Assembly (NCBI GenBank): GCA_039000515.1
Contig: JBCFYV010000100.1
Location: 52,141,433-52,205,432 of the forward strand
DNA: 64,000 nt
From: Timema cristinae
Lineage: Eukaryota; Arthropoda; Insecta; Phasmatodea; Timematidae
Direction of reading: 5' to 3'
Below the pieces are notes generated by a model that saw only the letters and a list, made by a program, of their open reading frames with translations, made no database searches and was not told the origin of the DNA. This document shows, piece by piece, positions 59,142-64,000 of the stretch; position 1 is the first letter of the stretch; every line of letters begins with the position of its first letter. The translations under genes were made by a program, and so were the position numbers.

Positions 59142-59509
59142 TTAAGGCCGGATTATTTAAATTTTTATAGAAACAAAAAAAAAATTGTTGCCAGAATTAA
59201 TAAAATATTTCTCCAGTAGAAACATAGAATTTTAATTCTTCACATGTTGATATCAACAGTTGTTGAATATCTGTGATTAGCATAGCGGCATTAGATGAGA
59301 AACTTCTTATATGAAGAGAAAAATCTGTTATTAATTCCAGGACACCCTTTACAGATATTCAACGACTGTTGATCTCACCACGCGGAGAAAATCAAACTAT
59401 TATGTTTTGACCTGAGCAATATTTAATCTATTTTGACAGAAATAATGTTTTGCAACAAAAATTACAAAAACACTGTCCTTAACTCGCGTTACCAATATCC
59501 CCACCTTAA
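59142..59509 (+). mobile_element. Foldback MITE, in MICOS intron
   Basis: Bounded by TTAAGGCCGG and CCCCACCTTAA. Both inner palindromes are present. It lies in the intron between the exon at 58880 and the ELPVYPP candidate. Confidence 0.82.
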
Positions 59510-59781
59510 AAAATGCCTCACAGAACACTCATGTAGGTTGAAATGATCAAGGACCTTGTTGATAGTGTATTATTGATAGTCGACCAATCTTCTGGTTCAG
59601 CTCAAATGGGGGATTGACTGACCTCCGAATAACTACAGTATACGCCTTTAGTTTAGTCTCTGAATTTAACCTAGTTTAAGTCAAATGGGGGATGATTCGT
59701 CCGACGTTCCGAATTATGTAACTAATACATTACCGATTACTATAAGAACTACAGCCTTTCAAAGGGGTTCATGTTGTGTAC

Positions 59782-59825
59782 CTCTCAGAGTCCGGTGGGT
59801 ACACAGGCAGTTCCGTGGACCTCAT
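59782..59825 (-). CDS. Candidate first coding exon of the MIC26/MIC27-like gene (ELPVYPP motif)
   Basis: An ATG at 59823-59825 opens a short frame, MRSTELPVYPPDSER, that ends at a GAGAG|GTACAC donor. APO_O-family proteins carry an (E)LPxY-type segment just before the helical region that follows here. Order, strand and spacing (about 750 bp to the next exon, with a MITE in the intron) all fit. Good acceptors lie upstream at TCTGACAG (exon start 59842) and TTCAG (59837), and an in-frame TAA precedes them. So either translation starts at this ATG or the exon starts at one of those acceptors. The donor is mediocre, and its phase 2 does not fit the best acceptor of the next exon. A mitochondrial presequence exon further upstream was not found. 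The motif is only eleven residues, so the call stays tentative. Confidence 0.4.
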
Positions 59826-59845
59826 CAGTCTCCTCCTCTGAACTG

Positions 59846-59974
59846 TCAGAGGTTAGGGAGGACCTCTTCGTGAGGTGGTTCGGATTGCACTTCGCAAACT
59901 TCGTCATCGCCCTCCTGGTACGGATAGTCATCGTCATCGCCAATGGAGTTTGAGGATTTCTTGAAAAATTTGTT
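59846..59974 (-). CDS. Unidentified acidic C-terminal exon-like ORF
   Basis: The minus strand shows a strong pyrimidine tract ending CCCTTTAG at 59975-59976, then 42 open codons to a TGA at 59846. The product starts lysine-rich (NKFFKKSS) and becomes acidic (NSIGDDDDYPYQEGDDEVCE, then PPHEEVL). Base composition is richer in GC than the flanks, as in the MICOS exons, and the codons look coding-like. It could be the last exon of a separate minus-strand gene or an alternative exon of the MICOS gene, since a splice acceptor lies 4 bases past the stop. I do not recognise the protein and no polyadenylation signal is evident close downstream. Confidence 0.3.
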   Translation of the reverse strand, partial: NKFFKKSSNSIGDDDDYPYQEGDDEVCEVQSEPPHEEVLPNL

Positions 59975-59989
59975 CTAAAGGGACCAGAA

Positions 59990-61077
59990 GAACAAGGTAA
60001 GGAGGAACTTATAAATAGAACGTCACCAATTAATGGTCTACTTTTCTTTTAGTTGTCTATCTTTCTCAAAGCATCTTAACTCAATACATTTTTTTTTCAA
60101 AAATAAAAAGTGACCATTAACGTCAATCATAAAGAGTAATTTTCATAGGTAAACCCCTATATGACCACTAGAAAAGTCACTACCTTTTAAAAATAAATAG
60201 ACTATGCATTGTGAATGTGCCCCTATATTTTAAAATATTGCAGAGAGAAGTTGTAATTTCAGAAAACCATAATTTATTTCGACATCGATTTCAAAAGATC
60301 TTCAAACTGATTTAAAAAAAAGAAGCATTTACTTCAAATATTTTTATAATTAAAGTTTTCGTTTTTTCAAAATGGAGGTCACACTCTATAAAATATAATT
60401 TCCTTTAATCGGTGAATATAAATGGACGCTACTAAGCAAGGTCCTTATGTCGTAAAAAGTGGTTAAAGTCTTAATATATATAAGTCTCGAGGTTTATATT
60501 TTCACGAAAATGATAAAAGTCTGAATTTAAGGTGGCTATCCCGATCAGCGAGAAAGCACCAATCTCTGTCAAGTTATTCGGCTTAAAATACAATGGTGAC
60601 ATATGTGTCCAACTTGAATTACTTCTATATTCTGTATGAGCCTATACTCGCTCTTTGCCCTTCACATACAACCACCCTTTGTTATGTCAATAGGGAAGAG
60701 AGGAAATAAAATACGAAACCTCTTACAGTAGCCCTGTGGCTTCTTTGGTGCTGACTGACAGCTCACAGCTGACTTCTGACATCAAAATTTAGATATATAA
60801 CTAAATTTCGACTGTCAGACGTGACAGCTGATAAACACATATTTTTGCAGGTCATATGGTTCGGCGTAGGGATACATACTGTAGCTCAAGGTAAAGGGGC
60901 AAGCTCGCTGCTAGTTCTCAAATATCTTAACATTTTCTGTTGTGAGCCTATCAAAGAATTACTTTATTTGTTAGAGTAAGGCTAAATCTAGAGCCCTTTT
61001 TCCCAAGCTAGCCTCATAGCTCCGTGAATATGTCGTTCAAAATGAACTAGTATCACATTTAATTTCTATTTATAAAA
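59990..61077. other. No gene recognised
   Basis: Flank upstream of the acidic ORF. AT-rich. 60740-60840 has ACAGCTCACAGCTGAC and CTGTCAGACGTGACAGCTG, E-box-rich short palindromes. Confidence 0.35.
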
Positions 61078-61240
61078 TGTGAATGTGTAGAATGCCAGGT
61101 CGCCACCGTGGTTCGGATTCCACGTTAAACTGTAGGTCCTTCATTTCATCTCACTATCACCCTACCATTACACACTAGCGTAAGTGCGTATAACCCGAAC
61201 GGGTAGTAAGACGCGGTACGAATAGTAATAATAATAGAAC
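61078..61240 (+). repeat. SINE A, 5'-truncated
   Basis: Begins ATGTGAATGTGTAGAATG. Body and tail are complete, ending in degenerate (AAT)n. Confidence 0.87.
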
Positions 61241-61784
61241 ACGAGTACCGCGATTTTTATAAACAATAAAGGCGACTTAGATGGTTTTCCGCCTGGTATA
61301 CGACACGTTTTAATTAATAAACTTGTTGAATTCCATCACGTTGAAGATGTATTTTGACGTAAAACTTCTAATTAACCCATTTTTTTCGGTGATGGATAGA
61401 AACTAAACATAATTATGAGGCTGTAAAAGTTTAGTTTTTACTATCCAGGGCGTTAGTTAAGTAATTAACTGTCACGTGAAAAGGTTAGAATTATTTTTAC
61501 ACAGTTGATTAACGTATTTTTTTTTTGTTACGTACCATAACGTATTCTTTGGATGAGATGCGTGGATGATACAGGATATTGAACTATTTTATTAATTTTG
61601 TTTATGATTTGAGTTTTATCCAGGGATAGAGTTGTTGCTAACTAGTTGAAACAATGTGTAACAAACAATATCGACAACAACGGATGTTGACACATTTAAA
61701 GTGAGTTTAAATTATTTATTACCTCAGAGAGTCAATTTTTATTTTTCAATATTTTATTGGGGAGGGAGGGGGTTGTATTTAACG

Positions 61785-61980
61785 TGCACTTTCTTATCCG
61801 AGTGATTATATCAGCATATAATTTACAAACAAACTTAAATCTAGAATATACATCAATTTATCACTGTGAAAGGGGAAACCCCCACATTTAAACAATTACA
61901 ATTTCTTTGCCCTTGCCAGGAATCGAACCTGGGAACCTTTAACTTTGTAGACAGACACGCTACCAACTGAGCTAGGACGG
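61785..61980 (-). repeat. SINE D with well-kept tRNA-like head
   Basis: Reversed tail ACGTGCACTTTCTTATCCGA, body TATCACTGTGAAAGGGGAAA, and head CAGGAATCGAACCTGGGAAC then TACCAACTGAGCTAGGACGG. The T-arm pairs perfectly (CCAGG/CCTGG around GTTCGATT). The attached D body argues against a free tRNA gene. Confidence 0.75.
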
Positions 61981-62471
61981 GTTATATACGTTTGAGTACT
62001 AATTACTCTAATGGGCTAAGAATTGAATCTAGATGAAGTGAGCCCAATTTGCGTGGAGGGAGAGTGGAAAAAAGTAAAATTATTATTATCACCGCGTCTT
62101 ACTACCCATTCGAGTTGTACGCACATACGCTAATGTGTAATGGTAGGGTGATTGTGAGATGAAATGGAGGACCTACAGTTTAACGTGGATCCGAACACAG
62201 TGGAGGCCTGGCATTCCCCACATTCACGTCTTGTCAGAGGTGAAGGAAGGGTTTGGTAATCAGATAAATCTGTGCCGGGACCGAGGATTGAACCCCGGAC
62301 CCCAGCAAGAAGTCTGACACCTTACCCCTTGACCACCAGGTCACAAAAAAAAAAAGTAAAAATCATCCCCAGTTCACTCGAGCGTGATTCGAACCTCGAT
62401 CTCCCCGTCCTCGGCAGTCTAGCTCAATACGAAACAAGTGCGTTGGCTAACTACACCACCGAGGCGGGTGA
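61981..62471 (-). repeat. SINE B split by SINE A
   Basis: The tail half lies at 61981-62079 and the head half at 62345-62471 (ends CCGAGGCGGGT). The tail side has lost its last bases and begins GGGTTATATACG. It directly abuts a D-type element. Confidence 0.88.
62080..62344 (-). repeat. SINE A, full length, nested in SINE B
   Basis: Inverted copy flanked by AAAAAAGTAAAA at 62068-62079 and 62350-62361. Both flanks belong to one minus-strand SINE B, so this is a clean nested insertion. Confidence 0.92.
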
Positions 62472-62990
62472 GAAGTACTATAGGGTGACAAGAATGGATA
62501 GGAAGAAAATGAGAGTAAAAGGTAATAGTAAAGGAAGAACCCGCCTCGGTGGCGTAGTTGGCTAACACGCTTGTTCGTGTTGAGCTCGACTGCTGAGGAT
62601 GGGGAGATCGAGGTTCGAATCTCGGTCGGGTGAACTGGGGGTAGTTTTTCCTAAATGGGTTCACTTCCTCTAATTCAACCTTCCCAATTCCCATTTCATT
62701 AGCGCGTAATTAGTACTTAAGCGTATAACCCGAACGGGTAGTAAGACGCGGTGCTAAAATAATAATATAATAGTAAAGGAAGAGCCAGGAAAGGACAGGA
62801 TAAGAAGGCACGACTAAGGTGGTACGGTCGTGTGAGGAGAATGGAGGAGTAGAAGATACCAAAGAAGATGTTAGATATTCAAGTGGGGGAAAAAGGGGGT
62901 GGTGGCAGGTGGCTGAAAGGAGTTTAAAGGAGTATGGAGGAGATGATTGAGTCATTGTGGAGGCGGCTTATGTTCCAACATAATGATGAT
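62472..62990 (+). pseudogene. LINE (RTE-like) ORF 3' fragment, split by a SINE B
   Basis: The plus strand reads [20 protein letters not shown] before the SINE and KGQDKKARLRWYGRVRRMEE after it. Stops follow, and the remnants KIPKKMLDIQVGEK and MEEMIESLWRRLM are still legible. The RLRWYGHVxRM-type block followed by P-K/R-M...(G)RP and a terminal WR is the C-terminal signature of many RTE/BovB-like and related retrotransposon polyproteins. At least two in-frame stops make it dead. SINE B 62540-62771 with a 12-bp duplication interrupts it. The reverse-transcriptase core is absent, so only the 3' part is here. Confidence 0.6.
62540..62771 (+). repeat. SINE B inserted in the LINE fragment
   Basis: Complete head, with a body deletion removing TTTTCCACTCTCC. 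AGTAAAGGAAGA flanks it at 62527-62538 and 62772-62783, both inside the LINE reading frame. Confidence 0.93.
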
Positions 62991-63499
62991 ACACAAATCT
63001 ATAGTCAGGACCTACTTTTAGACCCTTATTATCGGTTAGATGCAATAGCTTACACACGACTGTATGCTAATTGCGTCATATTCTATCTCACGGGGTTTTA
63101 TCTTTAAAGGGAACTTGTTGATAATGTTGGGATTCTTTTATCACATTTTACTAGAGGCTACAAATTTATAGATTATATCGTCGCCATCATTATGAAAATT
63201 TCCGACATGTAGCCGGACCATTTTGTAAAATTTATCCATCTTATTATTTCCTTCCACCACTCTTTTTGTGCAAATCTACTACTTTATTCTTTCTTTTATT
63301 ACATCAGGCTGGGGGGGGGAGTACCTGTCATGATAACATCCATACGTTCACCGACTAACGTAAATAATTAAACAGACTGCAAATTTATTATATAAAATCA
63401 GTAAACTTTGATATGTCTCTTAAGTATTTTATAATACAATTAAAATGTTTGGTAGAATTCAGTGGGATACTCCTCAAATAATAAAGTAAGGATATAATC

Positions 63500-63750
63500 A
63501 TTACCTGCTTCGGTTCCCGCATGGTCTAAAGTGTCACTTTCATGTTGGAATATAACTCCGATGACAGGGAGACTGGGGTTCGAATCCCGGTCAAAGTACT
63601 GGTGGTGGTTTTCCTAAATTGTTTTACACCTTCAAAGCAAATACTGGTGCACTACTGCTAAATTAAACCTCCTCAAACCCAACTCATTAGTGTAATTAGT
63701 ATATATCTGTTATATCCTGAGCAAGTATTAAGAGTGGTGCTAAAAAAAAT
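63500..63750 (+). repeat. SINE C
   Basis: ACCTGCTTCGGTTCCCGCAT head, GGTTCGAATCCCGG B box, tail ATCCTGAGCAAGTATTAAG. Confidence 0.8.
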
Positions 63751-64000
63751 CAAAACTCATTTTAATTAGAGGGGGTCTGTCTCTTGAAACCCTGTGACAG
63801 CTTACAAAGATAAACACAATCCTGCTATACCCTCCCCCTCCTCTTAAATAAGGTCGTCGAAAACTTCCGACTTCTCTTTGAAAATTCATTTCCAATACAA
63901 AAGTAAAATTCTGGAATATTACAACAAAGCTTCACCAAACAAATTAATGTTGTATATAAAAAAAAAAAAAAAGTTTGAAATATAGCAATTTGTAAATTAT

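Noticed and set aside
61910..61980. Functional tRNA gene
   Set aside because: A/B boxes and a T-arm are good, but the D-family SINE body follows directly and the acceptor stem does not close.

Overview
The window is non-coding-rich, AT-rich eukaryotic nuclear DNA. Nothing bacterial or viral is recognisable: there are no operons, no long ORFs and no ribosome-binding-site architecture. It has strong GT-AG splice signals, Pol III-type A/B-box retroposons, Helitrons, foldback MITEs and many microsatellites. The mix of tRNA-headed SINEs, insect-style Helitron ends and a divergent metazoan MICOS gene suggests an arthropod, probably an insect. The species cannot be named from the sequence alone.

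The only gene I can support lies on the minus strand at about 56.27-59.83 kb. Two exons (58880-59035 and 56273-56539) join in phase and encode the central part of a MIC26/MIC27 (apolipoprotein O-like) subunit of the mitochondrial MICOS complex. A weaker third exon (59782-59825) carries the short segment ELPVYPPDSER, typical of the N-terminal part of this family. The introns hold two foldback MITEs, two SINE A copies and, beyond the last recognised exon, a 68-bp minisatellite with about 14.5 units. An acidic terminal-exon-like ORF (59846-59974, minus) lies just upstream and is unidentified. Downstream exons of the MICOS gene were not found.

The rest is a dense, nested repeat landscape. Three SINE families (called A, B and C here) have different tRNA-like heads but share one 3' tail of about 50 bp, which contains the short hairpin ACCCGAACGGGT and ends in (TAA)n. 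Many copies still have 10-13 bp target-site duplications, and several are nested in each other. A fourth, older tRNA-like family (D) is scattered through the window. Four nearly identical non-autonomous Helitrons (TC...CTAGT), at least seven foldback MITEs bounded by TTAA, a hAT MITE with an 8-bp duplication, an 80-bp-TIR element and an RTE-like LINE 3' fragment are also present.

Layout: 0.3-3.1 kb SINEs; 3.8-4.3 kb Helitron; 4.45-5.8 kb MITEs; 5.9-6.1 kb 64-bp tandem repeat; 7.4-11 kb SINEs; 11.4-12.3 kb two abutting Helitrons; 13.3-13.7 kb paired CRE sites; 15.6 kb NRF-1-like palindrome; 16.6-30 kb SINEs, the hAT MITE and an inverted Helitron; 33.4-34 kb ATGT microsatellite with a SINE in its end; 37.6 and 40.3 kb hairpins; 40.85 kb Helitron; 42.3 kb TIR element; 43-54 kb SINEs between long featureless AT-rich stretches; 55-60 kb the MICOS gene; 61-64 kb nested SINEs and the LINE fragment.
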